A stretch of 64,000 nucleotides of DNA, from assembly GCF_030362855.1 (NCBI RefSeq), contig NZ_JAUCBP010000007.1:868675-932674 (forward strand), written 5' to 3'. The notes under the pieces are model-generated. The model saw only the letters and a list, made by a program, of their open reading frames with translations. It did not search any database and was not told the origin of the DNA. Shown here piece by piece: positions 19,718 through 27,681 of the stretch; the stretch's first letter is position 1, and each line of letters opens with the position of its first letter. The position numbers were made by a program, and so were the translations under genes. This DNA comes from Neoalteromonas arenosi (GTDB lineage: Bacteria; Pseudomonadota; Gammaproteobacteria; Enterobacterales; Alteromonadaceae).

Positions 19718-20401
19718 ATGTCAGGTAACATCGACTTTTCATCCGTACTCGCCGCGGCGATCCACGATATGAAAAATTCGCTTAATTTACTGATCCAAAC
19801 CCTGGAATCGCTCGACAAAGCAATCGAACCTGAGAATCACACTGCGCGGGAGCAGCTCTCGCAAGTACATTATGAGTCATCGCGCTTAAATACAGGTTTG
19901 GTACAAATGTTATCGTTGTACCGCGCTGAGTTGTCAGGACTTCCCCTTAATATCGATGAACACTTCATCGAGGATTTGTTCGTTGAGCTAGAGGGCGCCA
20001 ATCAAACCTATATCAACCAACGCAAAGTAACACTCACCACTGAAATTAATGACGTGGATGGTTGGTTCTTTGATAAAGACCTTATTTTCCTGTTATTAAA
20101 TGATGTACTGATCAACGCAATGCGATACGGAAATCAAAAAATTCATTTGTCCGCAGCTATTGCCGATAACATGTTAGTTGTTAGAATCGAAGACGATGGA
20201 CCAGGTTACCCTGAAAACATGCTTGAACAAAGCCATTCAGATTTGGCGGAGTTTAATTTGAGCCAGGGCCGTACTGGTCTGGGATTGTTTTTTGCGCGCT
20301 TAATTGCAACTGCGCATCAGAATCAAGGCTTACAAGGCGAAATTTCGCTGAGTAATGGCGGTCGGTTCGGCGGTAGTGTATTTCAAGTAAAATTACCCTA
20401 A
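19718..20401 (+). CDS. Minimal soluble histidine kinase
   Basis: 227 residues with no transmembrane helix and no sensory domain. HisKA-like start with AAIHDMKNSL (phospho-acceptor candidate His16), then a HATPase_c domain: N box LLNDVLINAMRYG, G1 box EDDGPGYP, G2 box GRTGLGLFF. All ATP-binding motifs are intact, so it should be active. There is no adjacent response regulator, so its partner must lie elsewhere; the two TPR receivers at 30940 and 54192 are orphans too (inference). A membrane-anchored protein of unknown function follows 63 bases downstream. Confidence 0.88.
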   Translation: MSGNIDFSSVLAAAIHDMKNSLNLLIQTLESLDKAIEPENHTAREQLSQVHYESSRLNTGLVQMLSLYRAELSGLPLNIDEHFIEDLFVELEGANQTYINQRKVTLTTEINDVDGWFFDKDLIFLLLNDVLINAMRYGNQKIHLSAAIADNMLVVRIEDDGPGYPENMLEQSHSDLAEFNLSQGRTGLGLFFARLIATAHQNQGLQGEISLSNGGRFGGSVFQVKLP

Positions 20402-20464
20402 ACTGTGCCCATAATAATAAATTGCGCTTCTTGAAAAGCGCTCAACTAGTGAAGCAGCTTATCT

Positions 20465-21235
20465 ATGTCAATGTTTGCAATTGTGGTTGGCTTAATTGTT
20501 ACGTTAGTCGTAGTCGCTATCGTGATAAATGCGTTCCAACAGCACAAAGCTAAAATCGAAGCCGAAAAACGCACAGAAATAGCTAAACAGAAGTCTATCA
20601 TTGATGAGACTGAGAACGTCCTGATGGCCGCTTCGCAGTTTCCGCTGTCACCTAAATTGGTTTGGGTTTTACATCAACGCGTGCAAAACGCATTGAAGAT
20701 CATGCTGGAGTTAAACCCTTCATTGCCGGAGATTCGTCAACGCGTGAAAGATGCTGAAGCTCGCGTGCAATCAATTGACCTCAACAGTTCAGCATCTGAG
20801 CAAAACAGTTTTTCTTTACCCGACAATGACAAAATGATCATTCAGATGATTCAAGCCATTAAGAAACTGCGCGTGTTGCTGCGTTCTGAACACAGCAAGG
20901 GTAAAGTCGACACCCAAATGTATATGCAAGAAGACCGTAGCTTGGAGCGTTTGCAGTTACGTGTAAATGTCGAAACGTTGGCACGCCGCGGCAATGCGGC
21001 ACTGAGTTCGAGTATGCTTGGTTCAGCTCGTCAATATTTTGAGAAGGCCATTGGCGCCTTGGAAGCGCAAACTCAACCCGACGAGTACATGCAAACGCGT
21101 CACGCTGAATTATCAGCTCGCTTGCAAGAAATCCAAGATAATCTTAAAAACGTTAACGCTCAGGACCGCGCGAGGAAGAAGGCTGAAGAACGCGACGAGC
21201 TCGACGAATTATTTGCACCAAAGAAAAAATGGTAG
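20465..21235 (+). CDS. Membrane-anchored helical protein, unknown function
   Basis: 256 residues. A single N-terminal hydrophobic helix (about 4-23) is followed by a charged, almost wholly helical cytoplasmic region with high K, E, Q and R content and a basic-acidic tail (about 225-256) ending in four lysine/tryptophan residues. The middle (about 160-215) resembles a TPR-like helix pair (RRGNAALSSSMLGSARQYFEKAIGAL spans about 172-197). It is next to the orphan kinase gene on the same strand with a 63-base gap and no terminator, so co-transcription is possible. I do not recognise the family. Confidence 0.75.
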   Translation: MSMFAIVVGLIVTLVVVAIVINAFQQHKAKIEAEKRTEIAKQKSIIDETENVLMAASQFPLSPKLVWVLHQRVQNALKIMLELNPSLPEIRQRVKDAEARVQSIDLNSSASEQNSFSLPDNDKMIIQMIQAIKKLRVLLRSEHSKGKVDTQMYMQEDRSLERLQLRVNVETLARRGNAALSSSMLGSARQYFEKAIGALEAQTQPDEYMQTRHAELSARLQEIQDNLKNVNAQDRARKKAEERDELDELFAPKKKW

Positions 21236-21321
21236 AACCAAGCCACAGGATCTGCTGGCAAACGATGATTGAATAAATCAAAGTGAAACTCTTTGTAATT
21301 TTGATAGACTAACATTCAGTA

Positions 21322-21377
21322 AAGAGATAAATCTCTTGACGATTTCTCAGTATTACCGCGGCTGCTGACCCCGGTAA
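21322..21377 (+). repeat. Two short inverted repeats upstream of the small-protein/phosphatase pair
   Basis: AAGAGAT-AA-ATCTCTT (21322-21337) is a perfect palindrome of 7-base arms. A second inverted repeat, TTACCG and CGGTAA, has a 13-base spacer (21353-21377). Both lie 16-72 bases before the ATG at 21394. Neither is followed by a T run, so operators or a structured leader are more likely than a terminator. Confidence 0.5.
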
Positions 21378-21393
21378 CGAATGAGGAATTACT

Positions 21394-21612
21394 ATGCAAA
21401 AGGAAAGAAATCGCGCGTGGCGTAGATTTAAAAACTCAGTCAATCAACACAAAGGTATGGGTACAGAAAACCTGTGGAAGCCCGAAAAGAATTGGAAACA
21501 GGTGTATTTGCGCTCCGAAAAGCTCAATCGCGCTAAGCAGCTTGGTTTTGATTACCCTCGGAAGAACCTCACCAAGCAGGCACTAGAAGAGTATCAATGT
21601 GAAACGCACTAA
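21394..21612 (+). CDS. Small basic protein, unknown function
   Basis: 72 residues, from an ATG with a good GAGGAAT site 6 bases upstream. Rich in K, R, N, Q and W, with no hydrophobic segment, so cytoplasmic. The 3' end overlaps the start of the phosphatase gene by 14 bases, which suggests translational coupling. I do not recognise the family; the strong RBS and coupling argue that it is real. Confidence 0.7.
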   Translation: MQKERNRAWRRFKNSVNQHKGMGTENLWKPEKNWKQVYLRSEKLNRAKQLGFDYPRKNLTKQALEEYQCETH

Positions 21613-21934
21613 CTTACTCTTTATTTGTAGCCGTAACCAATGGCGCAGTCCCACTGCGGAAAGTCTGTGGCGTCGTTCGGATTTGTACGACGCCCGTTCT
21701 GCCGGCACTAGTCCAAAAGCAAAAAAAACTGTAAGCGCTAAAGACATCCAGTGGGCAGATATTATTTTCGTAATGGAAAACAAACACAAAAATCGGTTAG
21801 TTGCAGCTTTTACCCGCATGCTGGATCACAAGGTCATACATGTATTGGATATTCCAGATGAATATCAGTATATGGATCCCGAGCTAATTGCAGAACTCGA
21901 AGCTAAAGTGCATAGCTATTTACCATCGTCGTAA
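21599..21934 (+). CDS. Low-molecular-weight protein tyrosine phosphatase-like protein
   Basis: 111 residues from a GTG start that overlaps the preceding gene by 14 bases; AGAAGAG lies 9 bases upstream. The P-loop CSRNQWRS gives CX5R with Cys10 and Arg16, and a likely general-acid aspartate follows in the DIPDEYQYMDP segment. Shorter than classical LMW-PTPs (about 150), matching the 'protein tyrosine phosphatase' subgroup of about 110 residues found in many proteobacteria. Substrate unknown. Coupling with the basic 72-residue protein suggests a functional pair. Confidence 0.82.
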   Translation: MKRTNLLFICSRNQWRSPTAESLWRRSDLYDARSAGTSPKAKKTVSAKDIQWADIIFVMENKHKNRLVAAFTRMLDHKVIHVLDIPDEYQYMDPELIAELEAKVHSYLPSS

Positions 21935-22004
21935 CGCCATGTCGCCGAAAGTAGGGTATTAGATCACCGCTTTATGCAATGATTGGGAGGCAATACTTGT
22001 TGAT

Positions 22005-22904
22005 TCAAGCAACAGCCTCGCTCGCCTCGCGATTACATATGTGATCCCAGAACCGCTGCGCCGCAACTGACAATGTCCGACGCCGGGCGCGTATCATCCC
22101 GACCGGTTTGACCAAGTGGTTTTGCGCTAGTGGCACGCAAACCAGCCCTTTGGCGAGCATTTGTTTGCGACACAACATGGGGACAATTGAAACACCGATA
22201 CCTGCAGCGACTAACTGGCCCACAGTACCTAATTGGTTAGCCTCAGCAATCAATTTAATATCGGTATCCAGTGATTCAGCAGTGCTGTGCAACCAATTGC
22301 GTACGCTAGAGTCATGATTCATTGCTACGAATGGCTCTTCCAATACCGCCTGCCAGTCAATTTTTTCACGTTTTGCGAAAGCATGCTCTGGGTAAACCAC
22401 TGCAATGAATGCATCATCGAATAAGGGATGAAACTCAAGACCATCCTCCCGCTCGGGCTTAAAACTAAAGCCGATCTCAGCCCGCCCACTGAGAATACAA
22501 TCAATAACCGCTTCCATTACAACATCAAGGACTCGAAAACGAATATTTGGATTAGATTGGTGAAATCCACGGAGTAACCTAGCCAGCAGGCCTTCTGCAA
22601 AAGACGGCATGGCGGCGACAGTCAATGTCCCCTGCTTCACTGCAAACAACGATTTTATATCTGCCATCGAGTTTGACCAATCCATCAGGATCCGTTTTGC
22701 TTGCGGTAAAAACACCTTACCTTCAACACTCAAAGCAACATTTCGCGTATTACGCGAAAATAGAGCGCCCCCGAGATCTTCCTCAAGCTTTTTAATACTA
22801 GTGGACAAAGCCGGTTGAGTGATGTGTAACTTCTCGGCAGCTTCGGCAAAAGTTTTTGATTCAGCTAAACAAACGAAGGCACTTAAAGTCTTTGGATTGA
22901 GCAT
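22005..22904 (-). CDS. LysR-family regulator, divergent from scoAB
   Basis: 299 residues from the ATG at 22904; the GTG at 22910 adds two residues and would sit on the operator edge. N-terminal winged helix (about 1-60, with ITQPALSTSIKKLEEDLG), then an effector-binding domain with two lobes (about 90-290). Gene arrangement is the classic LysR one: divergent transcription from the CoA-transferase operon, with a palindrome just in front of the regulator's start. It therefore probably controls scoAB and itself; the inducer may be an acetoacetate or short-chain acid derivative (inference). Confidence 0.9.
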   Translation of the reverse strand: MLNPKTLSAFVCLAESKTFAEAAEKLHITQPALSTSIKKLEEDLGGALFSRNTRNVALSVEGKVFLPQAKRILMDWSNSMADIKSLFAVKQGTLTVAAMPSFAEGLLARLLRGFHQSNPNIRFRVLDVVMEAVIDCILSGRAEIGFSFKPEREDGLEFHPLFDDAFIAVVYPEHAFAKREKIDWQAVLEEPFVAMNHDSSVRNWLHSTAESLDTDIKLIAEANQLGTVGQLVAAGIGVSIVPMLCRKQMLAKGLVCVPLAQNHLVKPVGMIRARRRTLSVAAQRFWDHICNREASEAVA

Positions 22905-22910
22905 GATCAC

Positions 22911-22935
22911 AATTGATAAATTATTTTTATCAATT
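22911..22935. promoter_or_regulatory. Candidate LysR operator in the regulator/scoA intergenic region
   Basis: A perfect ten-base inverted repeat, AATTGATAAA and TTTATCAATT, with a five-base spacer. It contains the T-N11-A pattern that LysR proteins bind. It sits six bases upstream of the regulator ATG and about 76 bases before scoA, so it would suit autorepression and activation of scoAB. Confidence 0.65.
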
Positions 22936-23011
22936 AAGACATTAAATTAATTTCACTTCAAGCGCGTCTTCTACAATACTAGGTGAATAATTCATCAACA
23001 GAGAACATCTA

Positions 23012-23710
23012 ATGTCAGGATTTGATAAAGTCGTTAGTAGCTATGCTGACGCAATGCAGGGCCTTACAGACGGCATGACCGTCATAGCTGGAGGCTTTGG
23101 CTTATGTGGTATTCCCGAAGGCTTAATTGCTGAAATCAAACGCATGGGCGTGAAAAACCTAACGTTTGTTTCAAACAACTGCGGCGTCGATGACTTTGGG
23201 TTAGGCATCTTGCTTGAAGACAAGCAAATCAAAAAGATGATTTCGTCTTACGTGGGTGAAAATGCTTTATTCGAACAGCAACTGCTGTCTGGTGAATTAG
23301 AAGTTGAACTTACTCCGCAAGGCACACTGGCTGAAAAAATGCGAGCAGGCGGTGCAGGTATTCCTGCGTTTTACACAGCGACAGGTTACGGTACTCCAGT
23401 AGGCGAAGGCAAAGAAGTCAAAGAGTTCAATGGTCGTCCATATATTCTAGAAGAAGCCATCACCGGTGAATTCGCCATCGTGCGCGCGTGGAAAGCTGAC
23501 CGCTATGGCAACTGTATCTATCGCCACACAGCGCAAAACTTCAACCCAATGGCGGCAACAGCTGGCAAGATCACGGTTGTTGAAGCCGAAGAAATCGTTG
23601 AGCCAGGTGACTTGGATCCAAGTCAAATTCATACGCCAGGCATCTATGTTAACCGCGTAATTCAAGGCTCGTTTGAAAAACGCATTGAACGTCGCGTATT
23701 GGCAAAATAG
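23012..23710 (+). CDS. scoA: 3-oxoacid CoA-transferase, subunit A
   Basis: 232 residues. Transfers CoA from succinyl-CoA (or another donor) to acetoacetate for ketone-body use. The glycine-rich opening [15 protein letters not shown] (about 26-40), the EGLI turn and the [10 protein letters not shown] segment define the alpha chain of class I CoA-transferases; the overall pattern is closer to Sco/SCOT than to AtoD. Subunit B follows with a 10-base gap. A LysR regulator is divergent. Confidence 0.92.
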   Translation: MSGFDKVVSSYADAMQGLTDGMTVIAGGFGLCGIPEGLIAEIKRMGVKNLTFVSNNCGVDDFGLGILLEDKQIKKMISSYVGENALFEQQLLSGELEVELTPQGTLAEKMRAGGAGIPAFYTATGYGTPVGEGKEVKEFNGRPYILEEAITGEFAIVRAWKADRYGNCIYRHTAQNFNPMAATAGKITVVEAEEIVEPGDLDPSQIHTPGIYVNRVIQGSFEKRIERRVLAK

Positions 23711-23720
23711 GAGAATCACC

Positions 23721-24377
23721 ATGGCTTTAACTAGAGATCAAATCGCAATGCGGGTTGCCAGTGAATTCAAAGATGGAGATTACGTAAATTTAGGGATTGG
23801 TATTCCAACGCTTGCCGCCAACTACGTACCAGACGACATCGAAGTGATGCTGCAATCCGAAAACGGATTATTGGGTATGGGTCCTTATCCAACAGAAGAG
23901 CAAATCGATGCAGACATGATTAATGCTGGTAAAGAAACAGTTACCGCAATCAAAGGCTCATCTATTTTTAGTTCGGCGGAAAGTTTCGCGATGATCCGCG
24001 GTGGACACGTTGATTTTACCGTACTGGGAGCCTTTGAGGTCGATGTACACGGCAACATTGCATCGTGGATGATCCCAAACAAATTAGTCAAAGGTATGGG
24101 CGGCGCGATGGATTTGGTCGCAGGTGCAAAAAACATCATTGTAACCATGACGCACGCGGATAAACATGGCAACTCGAAGTTACTCAGCGAATGTACCTTA
24201 CCGCTAACCGGCGTTAATTGTATTACTCGCATTATCACTGACTTGGCAGTGCTAACCGTTGCCGATGGTGCTTTCCACTTAACGGAGCGTGCGCCCGGCG
24301 TCTCGGTCGAAGAAATTGCAGAGAAAACCGCGGGCAAGCTGGTCATTCCAGAGCACGTGCCAGAGATGGTTATTTAA
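23721..24377 (+). CDS. scoB: 3-oxoacid CoA-transferase, subunit B
   Basis: 218 residues from the ATG at 23721 (AGGAG 8 bases upstream); the longer frame starting at 23673 overlaps scoA. The catalytic glutamate is Glu47 in LQSENGLLG, the classical SENG motif that forms the glutamyl-CoA intermediate. MGGAMDLVAGAK and GVNCITRIITDLAV are further family motifs. Forms a complex with subunit A and ends at a strong terminator. Confidence 0.93.
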   Translation: MALTRDQIAMRVASEFKDGDYVNLGIGIPTLAANYVPDDIEVMLQSENGLLGMGPYPTEEQIDADMINAGKETVTAIKGSSIFSSAESFAMIRGGHVDFTVLGAFEVDVHGNIASWMIPNKLVKGMGGAMDLVAGAKNIIVTMTHADKHGNSKLLSECTLPLTGVNCITRIITDLAVLTVADGAFHLTERAPGVSVEEIAEKTAGKLVIPEHVPEMVI

Positions 24378-24399
24378 ACCATAAACCAAATAAATCCCC

Positions 24400-24423
24400 A
24401 AGGCGCTTTATAGCGCCTTTTTT
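24400..24423 (+). terminator. Rho-independent terminator after scoAB
   Basis: AAGGCGCT and AGCGCCTT arms, TTAT loop, followed by a T run to 24423. Ends the CoA-transferase operon and separates it from the TIR gene. Confidence 0.9.
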
Positions 24424-24580
24424 CTTCCAAATAGACCGCTTGAAATTTGCAGCTAGCCAAGGCGTGAAATTAGGATATCCATGCTCGGTGCAGACACTCT
24501 CACCGTTGTTCTATCATTGATATTAAAAATAAGCTATTTAAAAAATCATGATTGAATTTCAATTCTGAGCTCCGTCACTA

Positions 24581-25783
24581 ATGCCTCATCAAGTATTCAT
24601 CAGTTATTCATCACATGACCGTCTTGTGGCTGATGCTATTTGTTCAAAGATAGAAGAAGCGAATATAGATTGTTGGATTGCACCGAGAAACGTAAGACCT
24701 GGATCTGACTGGGGTGAATCAATAATCGATGGTATCGAGGCAAGTAGAATATTCGTATTAATTTTTTCTGGACACTCTAACAATTCTAACCAAGTAAAAA
24801 GAGAAGTAGAGCGTGCTGCTAGTAAGGGCCTTATTATTCTGCCGTTTCGTATTAACGATGTAAAACCAACGCGAAGTATGGAATATTTTATCAGTACATC
24901 GCATTGGTTAGATGCAATTACAGAGCCTTTGGACTCTCATATAAACATTCTGGTCGGTCATATTAAAAGTCTTCTGAACGACAAATTAGAACCTGTAGTC
25001 GTTGAAACAATAGAAACTAAGCCTATTTCAAACAGCCAAAAGAAACCTATCATTTCGTTGAAAAAATCATTCCTGTTTACCCTCGTTTCCGTTATTGCGG
25101 TGGTAGCTTATGTTATGTACCCAATATCTTTCACGGATGAAAACCATAGCATGACTGACGTTTCTGATAGCCAAGAAGTAAACCTCCCCCTGACGCTACA
25201 ATGTGAACAAAAGCTTTCCAATGGACCTCTTCAGGAAGCTAGTATTTTAAATGGGTATGCTTATGAACAAAGTGAAGAAGCTAAAGTATTTTGCAAAGCG
25301 CTTTTGGACAGCGCCCCCACAAATCCTACAAATATTCGCCTTTATGCGCGCTCTCTAGTCGCTTCTGCAAATTATGAACGCGCAATAGCGTTTTTTATTC
25401 AAGCTGCAGATTTGGGAGATGATTATTCCAGTCTTGTAATGGGGTATTACTATTTACTTTGGAGAGAGGCTGATAGGCAGCGCGGCATTGCGTACATGGA
25501 GAAAGCAGCTGCAACTATGCCCCTAGCGCTTCTCGAACTTGGACTTACGTATGAGTTAGGAAGGTTAGCTACACCCAACTATGAAAAAGCGGTGTATTAC
25601 TATCAACTGGCGGCGAATCAAAATCTTGCTGAGGGCTTTTTCCGACTAGCACAAATGTATCAGTTTGGGCTTGGCGTTGAAAAAGATTTGAGTACTGCTC
25701 GCGATTATTACCGAAAAGCAATTGTAGAAAACCATGAAATGGCTGAAGAGGCTTTAAATGAACTTTCGAAGAGAAAATATTAG
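24581..25783 (+). CDS. TIR domain - transmembrane - Sel1-repeat protein
   Basis: 400 residues in three parts. Residues 1-130 form a bacterial TIR domain: VFISYSSHD (5-13), CWIAPRNVRPGSDWGES (31-47) and VFVLIFS-type strand (about 58-63). Glu46 occupies the position of the catalytic glutamate of TIR NADases. A membrane helix lies at about 163-183, preceded by two lysines, which predicts a cytoplasmic TIR. Residues about 190-400 would be periplasmic and carry several Sel1/TPR-like repeats (about 265-395), with two cysteines (208 and 238) that could form a disulfide. A secreted SH3-like gene overlaps its 3' end. A role in sensing envelope damage or phage is inference; NADase activity is untested. 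Confidence 0.88.
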   Translation: MPHQVFISYSSHDRLVADAICSKIEEANIDCWIAPRNVRPGSDWGESIIDGIEASRIFVLIFSGHSNNSNQVKREVERAASKGLIILPFRINDVKPTRSMEYFISTSHWLDAITEPLDSHINILVGHIKSLLNDKLEPVVVETIETKPISNSQKKPIISLKKSFLFTLVSVIAVVAYVMYPISFTDENHSMTDVSDSQEVNLPLTLQCEQKLSNGPLQEASILNGYAYEQSEEAKVFCKALLDSAPTNPTNIRLYARSLVASANYERAIAFFIQAADLGDDYSSLVMGYYYLLWREADRQRGIAYMEKAAATMPLALLELGLTYELGRLATPNYEKAVYYYQLAANQNLAEGFFRLAQMYQFGLGVEKDLSTARDYYRKAIVENHEMAEEALNELSKRKY

Positions 25784-26099
25784 TATTTCATTGTTTGCTC
25801 TTGTACTTATCGTTGTTACAACAGCGTTAAACCCAACGTTTGCCGCAATTAAAATAAGCAAAGTCGGTAGTGCAATAACCCTAGAACTAAAAACACCTAT
25901 TCGCACTAGTTATCCAGCCGGGCGAATACTCTCCGTTTTGCCGAAAGGAACAATGATAGAGTTCAACAACATTGTAGGAGATGGCCGAGGCCATTGGTAC
26001 TTGGTGACCTATGTAGATCAAAATGGTGTTCAATTTAAAGGATTTGTTGACGCAAGATTTTTACAAGAAATAGATGAAGAGGTGACAAAGAGTCGATAA
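25758..26099 (+). CDS. Secreted SH3-like (SH3b) protein overlapping the TIR gene
   Basis: 113 residues. Starts inside the TIR gene (26-base overlap) at an ATG with GAAGAGG about 7 bases upstream, so translation is probably coupled. Residues 1-30 are a clear signal peptide ending NPTFAA. The mature part looks like a compact beta-barrel, with VLPKGTMIEFNN, RGHWYLVTY and FKGFVDARFLQ, a pattern typical of bacterial SH3 domains that bind peptidoglycan or proteins. It likely acts in the periplasm with the Sel1 region of the TIR protein (inference). Confidence 0.82.
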   Translation: MNFRRENISISLFALVLIVVTTALNPTFAAIKISKVGSAITLELKTPIRTSYPAGRILSVLPKGTMIEFNNIVGDGRGHWYLVTYVDQNGVQFKGFVDARFLQEIDEEVTKSR

Positions 26100-26137
26100 T
26101 GTTACTAGTAAGTGTTAGTTCTGTTTTCAGCTAAACA

Positions 26138-26156
26138 TGTAAACTCGTTGTTTACA
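26138..26156. repeat. Inverted repeat in the gap after the SH3 gene
   Basis: TGTAAAC-TCGTT-GTTTACA, seven-base perfect arms, 39 bases after the SH3-like gene. No T run follows, so an operator is as likely as a terminator. The gap 26100-26340 otherwise shows only A+T-rich sequence that should hold the helicase promoter. Confidence 0.45.
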
Positions 26157-26340
26157 GTGGTTCATCGACTAATAAACCAAGTAACAGATTAATACTCTGC
26201 TACATTTTTTCAGCGTACAACTGAAACGTCATAGACTATAAAAGAACAAACAAATAATTGATCTCCCCATTTCGTTCCCACTCTATCGTTTTGCGCTGTA
26301 TTCAGGGATAATAACGGCGAATTCTGCCGAGGAAAGCGCA

Positions 26341-27681
26341 TTGCTATTTAATGATTTACCCCTTGATCACCGGATCAAGAAAGTTTTAACCGATAAAAAG
26401 TTTACTGACTTAACGCCTATCCAAGCGAAAGTCATTGCTCCTGCTTTAAAAGGCAATGACATAATCGCATCGTCAAAAACCGGTTCAGGTAAAACCTTGG
26501 CTTTCCTCGTGCCTACCGTACAGCGTTTACTGAAAACTAAGGCTCTCAGCAAGCAAGATCCGCGTGTGCTTATTCTTGCTCCAACTCGCGAGCTGGCCAA
26601 ACAGGTGTTTTTCGAAGCTAAGTGGTTAACCGCCAATATGCCGATAACTTGCCAGCTGATTGTAGGTGGCGAAAACTACAACGACCAAATTAAGGTTCTG
26701 CGCCGCAATCCGCAAATTATCGTCGGTACCGCGGGTCGTATTGCCGACCACCTAGACAATAAATCATTTTTTATCAATGGGTTAGAACTGCTTATTTTTG
26801 ATGAAGCCGATCGTATGCTCGATTTAGGTTTTAAAGAGCAGCTGTTACTTATCAACCGCTTTGCCGACCATCGCAAACGCCAAACCATGATGTTTTCGGC
26901 AACACTTGGTCGCATCGAAATCGATAGTCTTGCCCAGTCACTGCTTAAATCACCAACAAAAGTAGTGGTTGGCAGCGCAACCGAGCAGCACAGTGAAATC
27001 AGTCAAAAATTAGTGTTTGCCGATAATGTTGAGCACAAAGACCAATTATTAGTAGCTGCCCTACAGCAAACTGAACACAATCAAGCCATCATTTTTGCAG
27101 CCACTCGCGAAGATACTGAGCGTTTGGCTAAGCACTTGAATGAAAACGGCTTGGATGCCGTTGCCTTGCATGCTGAAATGGCGCAAAACGCCCGTTCGAA
27201 TGTAATGAATGCATTTGCTAGGGGACAACATTCGCAATTGGTATGTACTGATGTGGCCAGTCGAGGGTTAGACTTACCCCGCGTGGGTTTGGTAATTAAT
27301 TTTGATTTACCAAAACAGGCTGAAGAGTACATTCATCGCATTGGACGAACGGGCCGTGCGGGTAACACAGGACAAGCCTTTGCTTTTGTTGGGCCGCGTG
27401 ATTGGCGCAGTTACACTGATATCCGTGCCCTACTCGATTATCCGCTTGAAGAATTTAGCTTTGCCGACATGGTCGCGACCTTTAAAGGTTACGATCACAA
27501 ACCAGTAAAGAAAAAGACGAATAAGGCTGAAACCATTTCTCGTCGTGCAGTAAAAGCTAAAACAGCGGCACCAAAGAAACGGGTAAAAAGTATGGCAGGT
27601 ATTGATGTGGGAGACGCCCCAATGCGACGTAAACCCAAACCTGTTATCACCGATGACGAGTCTAGCGATAGCGAAGATTAG
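26341..27681 (+). CDS. DEAD-box RNA helicase
   Basis: 446 residues from a TTG start at 26341, supported by GAGGAA 7 bases upstream. Motifs in order: Q motif region FTDLTPIQ (about 20-27), motif I SKTGSGKT (about 46-53), Ia APTRELAKQ, Ib GTAGRI, II DEADRMLD, III SAT, V DVASRGLD, VI HRIGRTGRAG (about 333-342). The basic, lysine-rich C-terminal tail (about 380-446) is the usual RNA-contact extension. General features are of the SrmB/RhlE class, which act in ribosome assembly or RNA decay; I cannot choose a specific subgroup. Its stop overlaps lldD by 20 bases, tail to tail. Confidence 0.93.
   Translation: MLFNDLPLDHRIKKVLTDKKFTDLTPIQAKVIAPALKGNDIIASSKTGSGKTLAFLVPTVQRLLKTKALSKQDPRVLILAPTRELAKQVFFEAKWLTANMPITCQLIVGGENYNDQIKVLRRNPQIIVGTAGRIADHLDNKSFFINGLELLIFDEADRMLDLGFKEQLLLINRFADHRKRQTMMFSATLGRIEIDSLAQSLLKSPTKVVVGSATEQHSEISQKLVFADNVEHKDQLLVAALQQTEHNQAIIFAATREDTERLAKHLNENGLDAVALHAEMAQNARSNVMNAFARGQHSQLVCTDVASRGLDLPRVGLVINFDLPKQAEEYIHRIGRTGRAGNTGQAFAFVGPRDWRSYTDIRALLDYPLEEFSFADMVATFKGYDHKPVKKKTNKAETISRRAVKAKTAAPKKRVKSMAGIDVGDAPMRRKPKPVITDDESSDSED

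Noticed and set aside
20424-20441. Small hairpin after the kinase gene
   Set aside because: Arms of six bases with no T run; not enough for a terminator call.
23885-24346. 153-codon antisense frame in scoB
   Set aside because: Shadow of a conserved coding region with no independent evidence.
24581-26099. Thoeris-type (ThsB/ThsA) reading of the TIR unit
   Set aside because: No SIR2, SLOG or other known TIR effector partner is adjacent, and the TIR protein is membrane-anchored with Sel1 repeats.
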